NCBI GenBank assembly: GCA_022749755.1 | Contig: CM040445.1 | Span: forward strand, 16,017,182 to 16,081,181 | Length of the DNA: 64,000 nucleotides | Direction of reading: 5' to 3' | From: Azadirachta indica | Taxonomy: Eukaryota; Streptophyta; Magnoliopsida; Sapindales; Meliaceae | Shown: positions 12,920 through 25,405 of the stretch, in pieces | Numbering within the stretch: the first letter of the stretch is position 1 | Layout of the letters: each line of letters starts with the position of its first letter | Made by a program: the position numbers and the translations under genes | Notes under the pieces: model-generated | Told to the model about the DNA's origin: nothing | The model's database searches: none | The model's input: only the letters and a program-made list of their open reading frames with translations

Positions 12920-15085
12920 ATGTTTGGCTTAAAGAAATCCCCTTTAAGGACTGCTAAGCATAACTCAGTTGACCCTCGCACCAACCCTTTCGATTCTGAT
13001 GATGAGTTGGATAATAAGCAGACTCTCAAACCCTCGAGAAGGACTTCCTCTGAACCTAACCTATCTACACCACAAGTTGGCACTAATCCTTTTGATGATG
13101 ATCATCATGATGAGATGAAAAAGAATACTTCGGGATATTCCCTTACTTCATCAGCAAGAAACAGGTATAAGAATGATTTCCGGGACTCGGGTGGATTAGA
13201 GAACCAGTCTGTGCAAGAATTGGAGGATTATGCTGCTTACAAGGCAGAGGAAACTACAAAGGCTGTGCATGGCTGCCTGAAGATTGCCGAAGAGATTAGA
13301 GAGGATGCTACCAAGACTTTGGTAACCTTGCATCACCAGGGTGAGCAAATTACCAGGACCCACTACTCTGCTGCCAGCATTGATCATGATCTCAGTCGGG
13401 TATGATGGCCTTTGCTTTTATCAAGTTAGACAATTAATTACAGGGTTTGATTAATGTATTGGGGTATAATATTTATTGTCTAAATACCAGTTTGACTGCA
13501 TGCAGACACCCTCTCACGTTTCTAACACCACTGCACTTGTTAAGTTTCTTGCTTGTACAGCCTTATCTTTTGGTACTACTTAAGAATGCTTGTCTGGATG
13601 TTTCGGAGTTGACACAATGATGAATACTGTCACCAATGATATACAACCGAAACATCTATCTATAGTACTACCGCCTGCCAGTTACTTGGCCCATGGTTCA
13701 TGTTCCATCAAATGATGTATGGAGGAACATTCTTTATCAAAATAGCACATATAATAGTCTACACTAGCTTTCAAGATCAATATTTTAACGAGAAATAAAT
13801 AATTTGCATTTCAATAAAGCCATTATTTAAATAGAATATGGAGTTGGTGCTTATCTAAATTCATGACCTGAACACCTTTTGTATGATCTTATGCATGTGT
13901 CTGCAGCTCCAGTTACATGTCCTATGTTGCTCTAATTATACAATTTGCATGACTCAGATGGGGAAGCCTAGAGTTGAATTACTGAAAATTGTGCTGCTGA
14001 TTGCAAATGTGTAGACATGTAACCAAAAAAAATTATTTCCTTGTTGTGCATCCTTCCTTGGCCTAGAAAATTTTGCTTAATATTTTGGCTTTGCAATCCT
14101 CGGACACTACTGCAATTGCTGCTTTCTGAACAATTTGGATTTGATTTTATAGATTATATGGAACACTTACATAATTGTTAAATGCTGATTACAGGGTGAG
14201 AAGCTTCTGGGAAGCCTAGGTGGTATGTTCTCTAAGACTTGGAAGCCAAAGAAGACCCGTCCAATCATGGGCCCTGTTATAACTAGAGGTTATTTTTTTC
14301 CTATTCAACCCTTGACACGACATGATCACATCTTTTATTTCCAATTTTAAGAATAATACTAGAATAAGGAAAAAAGAAGATTGGCTCCTATTTAACATTG
14401 TTATTATTGCCTATCATGAGTGCAAGTGTAATTGTGTATATGCAAATTTTTAACTTTTGTGATTCTGCTCTGCAGATGATACAGTGCAAAGAAAGGATAA
14501 TCATTTGGAGCAGAGAGAAAAGTTGGGATTAAATCATACATCCAAGGGACAGTCAAACACAAGAAGAGCACCCTTACCAGAACCCACAAACGCTTATCAG
14601 AAAGTTGAGGTTTGTATTGCTTTTCTATCATTTTAGCAGTTATATATCAGCACCAAACTGAAGTCATTCCTTTGTATTTTTGGTGATGGAATGGAAGAAG
14701 AATGTACATACAATTTTGTAAAAATGTTTGTTCAGGATGTAATCTAATGTGGGGTTACAGGTAGAGAAGGCCAAGCAGGACGATGCACTTTCTGACTTGA
14801 GTGATATTTTGGGAGAACTCAAGAATATGGCCATTGATATGGGGTCCGAACTTGACAGGTTTGTTGCCTTATTTAAGACTAACCTGCACAAATTATAGCC
14901 AGTTCAAATCATTTGTGTTTTCAGGGCATATTAACGAATGTTGTATCTAATTGTGAACACTTCTCATCAAAATTTTAATTTGCAGTCAGAGCAAAAGTGT
15001 GGATCACCTTCAAGATGATGTGGATGTGCTTAATATCCGTGTGAACCAGGCTAATCAACGAGGTCGACGTCTACTTGGAAAATAG
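12920..15085 (+). CDS. SNAP33: SNAP25-type t-SNARE (SNAP33 homologue)
   Basis: Five coding exons at 12920-13399, 14195-14288, 14476-14609, 14761-14858 and 14986-15085 give 301 aa with consistent phases and GT-AG borders. The length matches Arabidopsis SNAP33 (about 300 aa). The product is a Qb+Qc SNARE that pairs with plasma-membrane syntaxins and R-SNAREs in exocytosis, cytokinesis and defence secretion. Two TNPFD motifs lie in the acidic N-terminus. The Qb SNARE helix covers about residues 95-160, with the zero-layer Gln in LHHQGEQI at 140. The Qc helix covers about 237-299, with the zero-layer Gln in ELDSQSKS near 270. There is no membrane span, as expected for the family. The start MFGLKKSP is the first in-frame ATG and the usual N-terminus of the family. 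Confidence 0.96.
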
Positions 15086-15170
15086 AGCTTTTTCTTTTTT
15101 ACTTTTTTCCTCTTCAGATTTGTAACCCAATGGTATACAGAATTTCTTTCAGAGATTTTGATTTTTGATA

Positions 15171-15176
15171 AATAAA
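15171..15176 (+). terminator. Poly(A) signal of SNAP33
   Basis: AATAAA lies 86 bp after the SNAP33 stop codon in a T-rich 3' flank. It is the first canonical signal downstream. Confidence 0.55.
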
Positions 15177-15179
15177 GTC

Positions 15180-16395
15180 TAACTCATAGTATGTATGAAA
15201 ATATTCATCCTTGTTGAATGTCTTCTTCCGTTTTTTAAAGCAGTTGAATTGTTGGTTCTTGTTGATGATGATCTTTGTGTTGTCTTTGTAAAACACGTGC
15301 CCCTTGATTTTTTTTTTCCCATTTAGCATCAGACCGCGGCAAATGCTCATGTCAATGGCATCGCAATCAACTTCATCTCTCTGTTTAACAATAGAGAAAG
15401 GAATATAGCACTGTTCTATCACTTACTATTCTTAATCCAGCCAATGAAAGATATGGAACTTTTCAATGGAACTTTTCATCCATTCATACTTCTTTCTACC
15501 GTGGAGTACACCCCACGCACCCACAGTCACATTCCTTTGTCACCATCGCAACTATGGTTGCAGAAGCAATACCAGATAGCCTTTCTTCTCCACATCTCAA
15601 ATTCATAAGAAAAAGACGATTCTCGCCAAGAAAGTAGCGTTGAATCCATGACAAGATAGATCCCAGAAAAACTTCTAAAATAGTTATACAAGTACAAACC
15701 CTTTGTACAAACTATATAATCAGTTAAATAGAACATGTGATAATCTTATCACATCAGTTTGTATATAATAGTTTATATAGAAAATTTTTATCCTTGACAT
15801 TATTCAATAATCAATATTCTAAGGGAAGCACTATTATTAATGAATTATCTAACTAATAAATAACAAGTCTGATTTATGTTAATATCATTCATTCTCTTAC
15901 ACACAAAAAATTCTAATCAACAAACTTAATCCTAGGTGTGGTTGGTGATTTTGCTACGTTTTAAAATTAAAGTACAAAAGTATTTGATAACATCTACTTT
16001 TAACTAGACCCACTTCATTTTGTATTAATATTTAACAGCCACCGCAGCTCAATACCAGACCATATGAAACCTATGAAGCCTAAATCATGTTCCATTCAGC
16101 TGATCACCAAAAAGAAATCTTGAAAATTTTGTACAGTAATATTCATGAAATGAATTCATTCAGCTAGTCTGAAAATTGTGAAGCATGGATAATTGAATAA
16201 ATGATTCATTCTCTTATTGCCGCTATCTATTTGTTCATCAACTATCTCAACAATCAGTTAAAATGACCGTTCCAAATAGATGCTACATCCACAGAATCAG
16301 TATCATCATCATCATCATCAATTCAATACAAAACCACGAGTAAATGATACATCCACAGAACCAATGTTATCATCAATTCAATTTCAAAACCCTAA
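15180..16395. other. Intergenic DNA between convergent genes
   Basis: SNAP33 and the LYR gene converge here. On the minus strand, short open stretches near 15,320-15,422 and 15,530-15,650 have near-genic composition. They lack a recognisable domain and are broken by T- and A-rich DNA, so I leave them unannotated. A (CAT)n run lies at about 16,303-16,320. Confidence 0.5.
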
Positions 16396-16707
16396 TTATG
16401 TTGAATTATTATCTTTCAGAACAGTACCGTTCTCGAGCTCCATCACGCTCTTGACTCTCGGCGCGTAGAGAGAATAGACGACGGCTTGTCGTTTCACCAC
16501 AGCTAACTGATTCTTCCCTTCCATATAAGCATCGGCGATCGATTTCGGGTCCGTGAGCTTCTGGTTCTGCCGGAAGCCGTCGACGGTCCGCCGCTTCGTG
16601 TACTCTCTTATGTTGTAGTCTCGAAATTCGCGCGCCACGCGTATCAAAGACCGGTATAATCCTAAAATCTCCACCCTCGTCGGCGCCACTAAGCCCGGAG
16701 ACGCCAT
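16396..16707 (-). CDS. ISD11: LYR-motif protein, ISD11/LYRM4 type
   Basis: A single exon of 103 codons plus stop. ISD11 is a small mitochondrial protein that binds and stabilises the cysteine desulfurase NFS1 together with acyl carrier protein, for iron-sulfur cluster assembly. The Leu-Tyr-Arg tripeptide sits in RVEILGLYRSLIRVAREF (about residues 11-28). It is followed by FRDYNIREYTKRRTVDGFR, the basic helix typical of ISD11. I chose the ATG at 16,707 (MASPGLVAP); the same frame is open for 28 more codons upstream, but that part looks like leader sequence. The C-terminus runs about ten residues beyond the conserved core. It is divergent from the LRR gene, about 0.68 kb between start codons. 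Confidence 0.92.
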   Translation of the reverse strand: MASPGLVAPTRVEILGLYRSLIRVAREFRDYNIREYTKRRTVDGFRQNQKLTDPKSIADAYMEGKNQLAVVKRQAVVYSLYAPRVKSVMELENGTVLKDNNST

Positions 16708-17383
16708 TTTTATTTTTATCTTCACGGAGAGAGACGACTCGCCGGTGTTTTCGCTTCTGGATTTTTCTCTGCTAAAGAAAGCGTTTTTCACCTAATTGTC
16801 GGTCAAAAATGTTAATTTTTCTTTATGGTATCTGTTTTACTTTACGAAACGCACCGTTTTTGTGCTTAAGCGGCGCTTGCACGCGGTTTGATCGTTTTCT
16901 CATTGGTGAAAACGCGCCGTTTTGGTTGTATAGCAAACGCGTCGGCTCTATTGTACAGCTGTGCGGCCTGTGCCTGTTTTATATAATATATATAAATATT
17001 TTTTTAAAGGACAATAACATTCTAGCACGTAAACGTTTTCTAAACAACAAATAGGATATAGTTTTCTCATTTTAACAATTTTATCTCTGACGGTGGGATT
17101 TAATTGTTAAAATGTGAAACTGTTATTCATAATGTTAATTTACAAATAGTAGGGACTAAAATATTATTCTACGTCCATAAAAATCGATGTTTTTCGTTTT
17201 ACTAAATTACATCTATCTCCCTAGATATTTACATAATTACAGTTGAATCAATTATTCTGAGAAAATGACCCGAGACGTGCGTACTAACTCGGAGCATGAA
17301 ATCAGTAAATGATCCATTGGTACTCGAGCTTAATAAAAGCAAACAGGAGTCGTCTCTTCGCTTCGTTAATCTAAGCTCTGAAA
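16708..17383. promoter_or_regulatory. Shared divergent promoter region
   Basis: This 676-bp interval separates the start codons of the LYR gene (-) and the LRR gene (+), so it must hold both promoters. Near 16,848-16,928 it contains two related near-palindromic boxes, AAACGCACCGTTTTT and AAAACGCGCCGTTTT, within a GC-rich patch, and a third CAAACGCGTCGG box at about 16,935. Such AAACG-CGTTT boxes recur in plant housekeeping promoters. An effect on both genes is inference. Confidence 0.5.
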
Positions 17384-20300
17384 ATGTCGTGTAAATGGAC
17401 ACTCTTAATGATCTGCATTTTCTCTCTTCTACTCGCCGCTGCTCAATCCAAAACCCTCAAGAGAGACGGTAACTTACCTTTCCCCTGTAGATCTCTTTCT
17501 CTGAGAAAGTAGATGTTAGTTTGCTTTCTTCAGGTTCTGAATTTGTAACTTGAATTTTGAAGTAAACGATGAAATCATGAGCAAGTCTATATTCCAATCA
17601 TGGGTTCGTTTCCGCTGCAGTTAACTGATAAGTAGCAATTTGATCTTTCTACTTTAGCATCAGAAAAGTTTTGGGCACTCACAGAAAGTACTAAAATTGA
17701 GCTGATAATGAAGATCTTAGTGTTTAATTTCATGTTAAATCTTTAATTAGCCGAGATCTAGGAGGTGGAATTGTTGAATGTATCAGGTTTTTCAAGGGAA
17801 ATATAATAGAAAAGTACTTGTGTTTCACTGAAATTAAGTTTTTTGTGATTGGATTTTTGGATGCAGTTAAAGCTTTAAATGAGATTAAAGCTTCCCTTGG
17901 ATGGAGGGTGGTCTATGCATGGGTCGGAGATGATCCATGTGGAGATGGCGACTTACCCCCGTGGTCCGGTGTTACTTGCTCCACTCAGGGTGATTACAGG
18001 GTTGTCACTGAACTGTAAGTACAATATTAAAAGTTTCTAATTTAACGGGAATTAGTCTAGTGAACAATTTATATATTATTTAAGGTAGAAAGGGTGTTCA
18101 GAGGCATCTGGTAATTCTTTTCACGTGTTAGTTTAGGTATATAAGATTTTCTATAACTGTTTGGAAATATATCTGCTAAGTATGATCGGAGAAAGATCAC
18201 GTATTTCAATAAAAATGCTGTTGTATTTAATATGCTAAAATACCTATAATCATCATCTAATTTTGGGGTACTGAAACATGAAAAGATAACTTGCTATGAC
18301 TGTTTTGAAGTGTTTTAGTTATTCAATTTATAGTATAAAATTTGGAGATAGTCTGGAAATTGACCTTGACCTCTATGGCCGTGATCTTTGCAGGGAAGTT
18401 TATGCAGTATCAATTGTTGGGCCTTTTCCAATTGCTGTAACCAATTTGTTGGATTTAACAAGACTGTAAGAATTTTACACCCACACACATATATATTGCA
18501 TTGATTTGTTAATTTGGCCGTCATATACATTTTGTTGCTTTCTGAGAGGTTTAGAGGAACATATTCACCCCTGTAAGCATGGAAAATATTGCATGCACAT
18601 GTAATCTGATCCCCATGGTTATTGGCAATCACTCCCCATCTGTTCGTCTCTAGATGAGCCCAGCTATTTTTAAGATGATAATTCTCTTTACATAAAGACG
18701 AGAGCGCAATTAAAATCATTGTTTGATATGCTATGTCTTGATCTATGCATAAGTTGGATCACGTCTTTAAGATTGTGTAAGTTAGGTCATGTCTTTAAGT
18801 AGATGGATTACTGGGACAATTTAGTGCCTGAATTGACCCAAAAAAAGGGGAAAAAATCAATTGGTGTATTTATTGTTCATATACATGCATTGATGTGTTA
18901 TTGCAAGGTGTTCCCTGCTGTTAATTGCATACATATATTATGTTATTAGTAGGGAAAGATGTGTTTATTGGTTTTCTTCAGTCTAAAAGCAATTCCCACA
19001 TGAGGCAGAGTTGAGACTTTTGTATTATTTGGACACCTTGTCCTGATATTGCAAAAAATGAAGCTCTGTGGCAATCTCTTATGGAAATATGTTTACCTGT
19101 TTATCAAGTCTAGAGAAATTGCATATTTTTTTTTAAAATTTGTTATAATACTTCAAATGGGTTAATGTTACAGGGATCTCCATAACAACAAGCTGACTGG
19201 ACCAATTCCTCCTCAAATTGGGAGGCTAAAACGGCTGAGAATATTGTACGTTTCTATATTCTCTTCTAAATTTTTATGTACAGCAAAAGTATTCATACTA
19301 ATTTAATTCTTTTTTTTTATTCAATATTTCTGTTTAACTCATTCCTAATGTGCTACTGAGCTTTTTCAACCTTACCTTTTCTTTTCTTTGTCAGCCTTTT
19401 AATTGGGATATTCCTAATGCTTTATCTTTTTCCATATTGAATCGCATAATTCCTTGGTGTTGCATGAACTTGATTTAATATGTGGACCCGGATTTTGGAT
19501 TAATTGTAGAAGGTAGAAACATTCATCACCTGGTATTTCTAATTTGCACACTTTCTTTCAAGTGTTAAATTGCTAACTTGATGTTATACGTATTTATAAG
19601 CTTGGAAATGATTTGGTTCTTATAAAAGTGAATTAACTGAGGAAAGAAAAAGAGAATAAACCGGCTAAAAATAAAAAAGATTGAAGGATGATGACGGTCT
19701 CCAGATATATTAAATTGCAGGTCCATTAACATTATATGTACAGTTGTATGTTTTCAGTATTTCCTGATTGATGTCCATTTTTTGCTTTTGAGAACCTCAA
19801 AGCAATGTTCTTTATTATCTAATGTTTGTTACTGTGGTTACAATATTTTTCTTGATCACTAACTTTGTTCTGTCCCTTACAGAAATTTGAGGTGGAATAA
19901 ACTACAAGACGTCATTCCTCCAGAGATTGGTGAACTAAAAAGATTGACACATCTGTGAGTAATTTGTATTTTCCTGGGGTTTAAAGAATACATTCTCCTC
20001 TCCTCTCTCTCTGTCTCTCTGTATATCTTTCTATCAGCATTTTTATATTATATGTGAGTAATTTTTTTTTTTGAAAATGTCTTTAGGTCTCTGAGCTTCA
20101 ATAATTTTAAAGGTGAAATTCCTAAGGAGATTGCTAACCTACCAGAGCTTCGCTACCTCTACCTTCAAGAAAACCGTTTATCCGGGCGTATTCCACCAGA
20201 ATTAGGGACCTTACCAAACCTTCGGCATTTGTAATATTCCATCTTTGTTTTTCTTTAGTTATCTCCCAGAATATTTTTCCTGTGTCTCCTTTCTCCTTCA

Positions 20301-21372
20301 ATACATCTATTAGTATATACATGTTTCTGCTGATTCCATTTATTTTGCTTATTGAGTAATTGTACCTACTGTATTTTGTCAGGGATGTTGGTAACAACCA
20401 TTTGGTGGGTACCATTAGGGAACTCATCAGATTTGAAGGAAGCTTTCCTGTATTGCGGAACCTGTAAGATTCATGATTATGGTGCAGTTATCTGCACATC
20501 CGTTTACAAGTTTCTGACTGCTATTTGTTTTTGATATGTAGGTACTTGAATAACAACTATTTGACTGGAGGAGTTCCTGCACAGTTAGCAAACTTGACTA
20601 ATTTGGAAATTCTGTAAGTTTTACTATTCTCTGTAAGCTTTATGATATCCTTTTTTCTGCTTCGATTTATCAATTTCAGTACCATGGAATTTGTTAACGT
20701 TATCAATGCTTTTGTTATAGGTATTTATCGTACAACAAAATGTCTGGAGTGATACCATTAGCACTTGCCCATATTCCCAAATTGACATACTGTGAGTTCC
20801 CTTATTTGGCTATTAGATTGGGGTTTAGTTGCAAATTTGGATTTCTTAACTTGCTGTTTTCTCTTAATCTTTATTTTCTTGGGTCAGCAATTATGTACAA
20901 TTTCTTTGGAGACTAGATGTCATTCATCTTAGTCTTACCTTAACGAAACTCCTCTTGAGGTGTCTATATATGATACGTAGCATTTTTTGGATTGAGCAAT
21001 TTATTTTATCTTCTTTAGGAAATTTATTCGCTTAATTTTAGGTTGATAAAATATCTGTGTATACATTTTAAATAATTTTATTGAATCATATAATGATTTC
21101 AGGTACTTGGATCATAACCAATTTTCTGGGAGGATCCCTGATGCATTCTATAAACATCCTTTCTTGAAAGAAATGTGAGTTAACTTTTATTCTATTTAAC
21201 ATACAGGGAAAATAACATCTATAAATACTGGTTATGTGGATAAATCTGAATATCCTCTTAACCTTTGATGGCACGTTGCAGGTATATTGAAGGGAATGCT
21301 TTCCGGCCAGGTGTAAATCCCATAGGTGTCCACAAGGTTCTTGAACTTACTGACACGGATTTTCTTGTTTAG
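17384..21372 (+). CDS. Secreted leucine-rich-repeat protein
   Basis: Eleven exons: 17384-17468, 17867-18014, 18394-18465, 19174-19245, 19883-19954, 20087-20230, 20383-20463, 20542-20613, 20721-20791, 21103-21174 and 21282-21372. A hydrophobic signal peptide (ends near AAAQS, residues 18-22) is followed by an LRR N-terminal cap with DDPCGDGDLPPW and about ten plant-type LRRs (LxxLxLxxNxLxGxIPxxIGxL). Most exons are exactly 72 bp, one 24-residue repeat each, with the same intron phase. There is no transmembrane segment or kinase, so it is probably an apoplastic LRR protein like Arabidopsis At5g61240; ligand and partner are unknown. Exon 9 is 71 bp instead of 72, which would shift the frame into exon 10 and stop within it. 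Otherwise the gene would encode 326 aa. Confidence 0.87.
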
Positions 21373-21711
21373 TCCAAAATGACACCACCTCTCTCTTTCA
21401 CAGTTACATGCCAAAATCTTGTTTTGATAACCTTGCATCTTCAAAGGAAGTTTAGAGCTAGATTATATGTATAATTTAATTTTCTAGGCAAGTAGGTGTT
21501 TGTATTTTGCAAAGATTTTGCTATTATCATATACATCATTTGCTTTTAACGATTTGTTTTGTACCAAAAGAAGAGATGATGAGTCCTTGTGTTGTAAGTC
21601 ATCAATAACTGAAGTGTTTTAAACTTCACATTGATTGAAGATTACAGTGAATGTAAGTGTTGGAAAGAGGTAGCAAGCAAGCGTTGCCTCAGTTTACCTT
21701 CAATTATAAAT

Positions 21712-21751
<40 letters not shown>

Positions 21752-22290
21752 GTTGGTATTAGATGATGGATAATAAACCTGTTAACCACTTAAATTACTT
21801 GCTGCATTGGACAAGATTATCTGTTGTTGCTGCTGCTTTTGTGTGATTTTGATGATGTATGTGGAGCATTATTTGAATGAAAGAAGACAAAAATGTTTTT
21901 GACAATGAACATTGTTAGTGTATGTTTAGGGTTGAGATACTGTGACTTCTTATATTATAACTTTGTGAAATAAAAGTGTTAGATGTTAAATATTAATAAG
22001 GAAAGTAATATTTGTTTTACTAAGAATTAGTGTTATTAAATATATTTTTCAATTTTACTTTTAAAGTTAAGTGGAAGTTATCAACATCAAACATACTTGT
22101 GCTTTGTATTTCAAGTGCATGTTTAAAGAGTGGATGATCCTAATTAGAGAAAATTATTTAACTTTGCATTGGAGAAAATTCGCGGAAAAGCCTTGGAAAT
22201 ATTACATGTTATATTTATCCCTATAAGGATACATTTATGATTTTCTTAGAAATAAAAAATAAGGAAAAAAAACAATAACTATATGGGATG
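21373..22290. other. Intergenic DNA with a CT microsatellite
   Basis: 3' flank of the LRR gene. A (CT)n tract of about 40 bp lies at 21,712-21,752. The rest is AT-rich with no gene. Confidence 0.55.
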
Positions 22291-22715
22291 ATGCTACTTG
22301 GAATTTAGTTACCAAATTGTCCATCGAAAACCATTAAAAAAGTGAGTGAAATGCTATGCAATAGAACTTTGATTACTTCAATGTTGAAGTTGCAGTTGCA
22401 GACATAAATCATTAAAAGATACGATCCATTTAGAATGGGAAAGTGAAGCAGATTTACGTCTACTTTATTATAAACAATGAGATACAATATAAATATACAA
22501 ATAATGACGTTATCCCCCTTCAAAAAATACTATGCTTGTAGTTATACATACAATTGCTCCGCATTATTGTGACCATAAGCTGAAAATACAACTCGAAACA
22601 GTGCTGCAATTATGAACACTGACTCCCCCACTATTGATTACAGTTACACTAACACACAACAACACAACCATTCAATATTTATTTCTATCTACCAGTACTG
22701 CACTGCAGAGAAACG
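22290..22715 (-). other. 3' flank/UTR of GUS-A
   Basis: The sequence is conserved with the regions downstream of the other GUS copies (about 37,080-37,470, 50,810-51,209 and 57,890-58,281). That conservation marks it as part of the tandem unit and probably including the 3' UTR. Confidence 0.6.
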
Positions 22716-25405
22716 TCACGCACAGGCTGGAGCATTGAAGTTGGGGAATACTACGAAGGCGATTGATAAAGGAGCGATGCGTATAGCAGAATTCACATTT
22801 GCATGGACGGGATCCAGTCTTGGGATGCTTTTATCTTCTGTCAGCTCTACTGGAATCCCGTTTAGAACCATTGTCTGGCTTTGCAGATACCCATCTTTCG
22901 GAGTTAAATGGTATTCCTCTCTGGTTAAATGCCCATCGGATGCTTTACCCCCTACCCAACCTACTGTTTTCTTATTTTGAACACTGATTATATAATCAGT
23001 CTGATTGCTTAAGTTGATAAGGAGTAATGTTATTCCCCCCTGCAACAAGATTACAGTAGTCAAGAACTTGCCCCATATGACCAACGTATTAAGAGATATT
23101 GTGTTGAAGAAAACAAAAAGATTAAAGAAAAAAAGAGAGAAGACACCTACTCTGCCTTTTGAACAATGGGCATAGGAGCGTAGAAATGGAGATGCATCGG
23201 TAGCAACGGATAGAACACCCTTGCCCATTAGTCGATGCCACAAGAGTGCACTATTCGGTAGCCATATATTTAACAAAAGAAAAACTCTGAATTAGAAAAA
23301 TCTTCAAGAAAGAAATAAAATAGTTTAGTAATGAAGTTCAAAAAATTTGGGGACAGGGGAGGTTTAAAAGCTCTAGAGAGCTTAATTTAATGCTCTTAAC
23401 TTACCTGTAATAATCAGGGTTGGGGACAAATGTTGTTGTGTTGAGGAGAGCATAGTTCCCACCAATTAAGGTCTGCCTGCAATATACTTTAGTATTGTAC
23501 TTGGATGCCATTCCAAGTTGATCTAAGTACCTAAGATAATACATAAACGAAAGCTTAAATGATTAACTCAAAAAGTAAATGTTTCTTTTCTTATGATAAA
23601 AAAGGAAAAACTGGATTGAATATTAGCGAACAAAGCTATTGGGCAAAAGTATTACCAAAAAGTGTTCACAAATGTGTTAGAAACATGACGACCGCCGCTG
23701 TTGTAGGCACCACCGGCTTCTCCAACCCATGCAGAAGACCAAGGACCATTCCTTTCAATAGTTTGTTTAACATTGTTAAATGTTTCTGATACATTGTTCA
23801 AGTGATGGGGGTCCAGAATCTTGCTCACTAGATTGGGATCAACGCCTGGAACACGGAGAGAGGATTTAAATCACAAGGGACATAAGAAAAATAAGTAGCA
23901 GCAAGCGTTTGAGCACAATTGCAACATGAAAGATTGTTATAAGAATTCACTAACACACTGACTGACCTGCACCCAAATTGTACATATGATGAGTCACAAC
24001 ATTGACTACATTTGAACCTGAGACCTGAAGAAACTTGGCATACCACTCTTGCTCAAAGAATCCACTAGGTGCAATAATTGTTGGTTTTGAAGTTGAGTCT
24101 TTGTATAAGTTTTTGATGATATTTTTAAGGTTTATCACATCTTTCCCGTAAAGGTCAGCATTGACACTTGCACCAATGCCCTTTCCACTCAATTCATTAC
24201 CTATAATTACAAAGCAAGAGTAGAAATGAGGCAAGGGAGAAAAGAGGCAAAATGAAATATCCAGTGTTTTTTGTAAATTCCCATGTTATGTACCAAATTC
24301 CCATGAATCTATTTGGTGTCCCTTTGAAATAGTATACTTTATTAGATCATAAGCATTGCCAGAATCCCAAGCTCCTCCCCAAGCTCCATCCTTGATGTGG
24401 TGCCTCCCATGGAGTGCATTTAAGCCAAATGTTATTATGGCTCTGAAAATGTAAGATTAAAGCAACAATCACAACAAAAACATTGCGATATTATAGGGAA
24501 AAAAAAAAGAAAAAGAGAAAATATAATGACAAAATGGAGGCAAATTTGGCAATGGATATTTGAATGAAGTTGAAAAACTTGTGGCAGAAAGCTTTTACAC
24601 TTCTCTTTTGCATCTTATGCGAGAATAAACAAGATAAATTTAATTCTTGGCCTCTACCCAGTTGAGTAGACTATGTAACCACACCCAGGTGAGTGGACTA
24701 TGTAACCATCTGAGCACATAAAAAAGATAAAAAATTTTGATCAACTTACCCTGTTCTGTTAAACAATTGGTTAAGCTTATCCCACCTCTCCATATTCAAA
24801 CATCCCTTTGAAAATCCAAACAGCCCATCTTTCATCTTTCTGAATGGATGGCAAGGAGCTTTCAGATTTCCAACATCATACAACACTTGATCTTGCAATG
24901 AACCTCCAACTCTTATCCTCAAGTGCTTAAAAGCTATTATTCCACCGATATTGAAAGAATATAAAATTATGTCATCTAAGTATTCCACTAAAATGCTAAT
25001 CACATATAACAAATATTGTCATCAAACCATGACAGCAACAATTTTTCGAAATGAAAGAAATATACCTTGGATAGCTTTTACGAGTAAGGGATGAGACAAG
25101 TCCTGAAAAAATAAACTGGGTTTAGCTATTATCCCCAAATATTAAGAAAGAGTGCCAATTACGTCATAAAAATGTATGATTTTCCAAAACCTCACCAAAT
25201 TTATAACAGAAGAATTCCCCCATGGACATTGATTGTAGTCACACTTATCACGAGGCCACCAATCCACAGTAGCACAGATAAATTTTTCATCATTGGTGGC
25301 TACTGTTTTAGTCCCATCCACCAAAATGCTAGTACGTATAACTTGTTGAGCCAAAATTGCAGGGAGAGAAACCAGAAAGAGAAACAAAGAGAGGAAGGTT
25401 CCCAT
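22716..25405 (-). CDS. GUS1-like: Heparanase-like protein GUS-A (GH79)
   Basis: Nine coding exons in gene order: 25196-25405, 25066-25102, 24750-24933, 24294-24442, 23967-24200, 23656-23845, 23405-23530, 23151-23250 and 22716-23039, giving 517 aa with all junctions in phase and GT-AG. Plant members of GH79 are cell-wall or vacuolar beta-glucuronidases that act on glucuronosyl residues, for example on arabinogalactan proteins. MGTFLSLFLFLVSLPAILA is a signal peptide. DWWPRDKCDYNQCPWGNSS is the N-terminal strand. The acid/base Glu is in WEFGNELSG (about residue 196) and the nucleophile in WVGEAGGAYNSGG (about 314). The C-terminal beta domain ends NFNAPACA. It lacks 23 residues present in GUS-D in the last exon. 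It is the only copy with GEA rather than GES after the nucleophile. Confidence 0.9.

Noticed and set aside
15114..15736. Minus-strand frames between SNAP33 and ISD11, considered as a possible relic of the ankyrin-repeat gene expected there by synteny
   Set aside because: No ankyrin consensus or other domain was visible, and the two stretches are not joined by convincing splice sites.
22612..22980. Open frame on the plus strand opposite the last exon of GUS-A (and equivalents at 37,496, 51,169 and 58,307)
   Set aside because: It mirrors the conserved coding strand. The minus-strand reading matches GH79 and has proper splice sites; the plus-strand reading has no family pattern.
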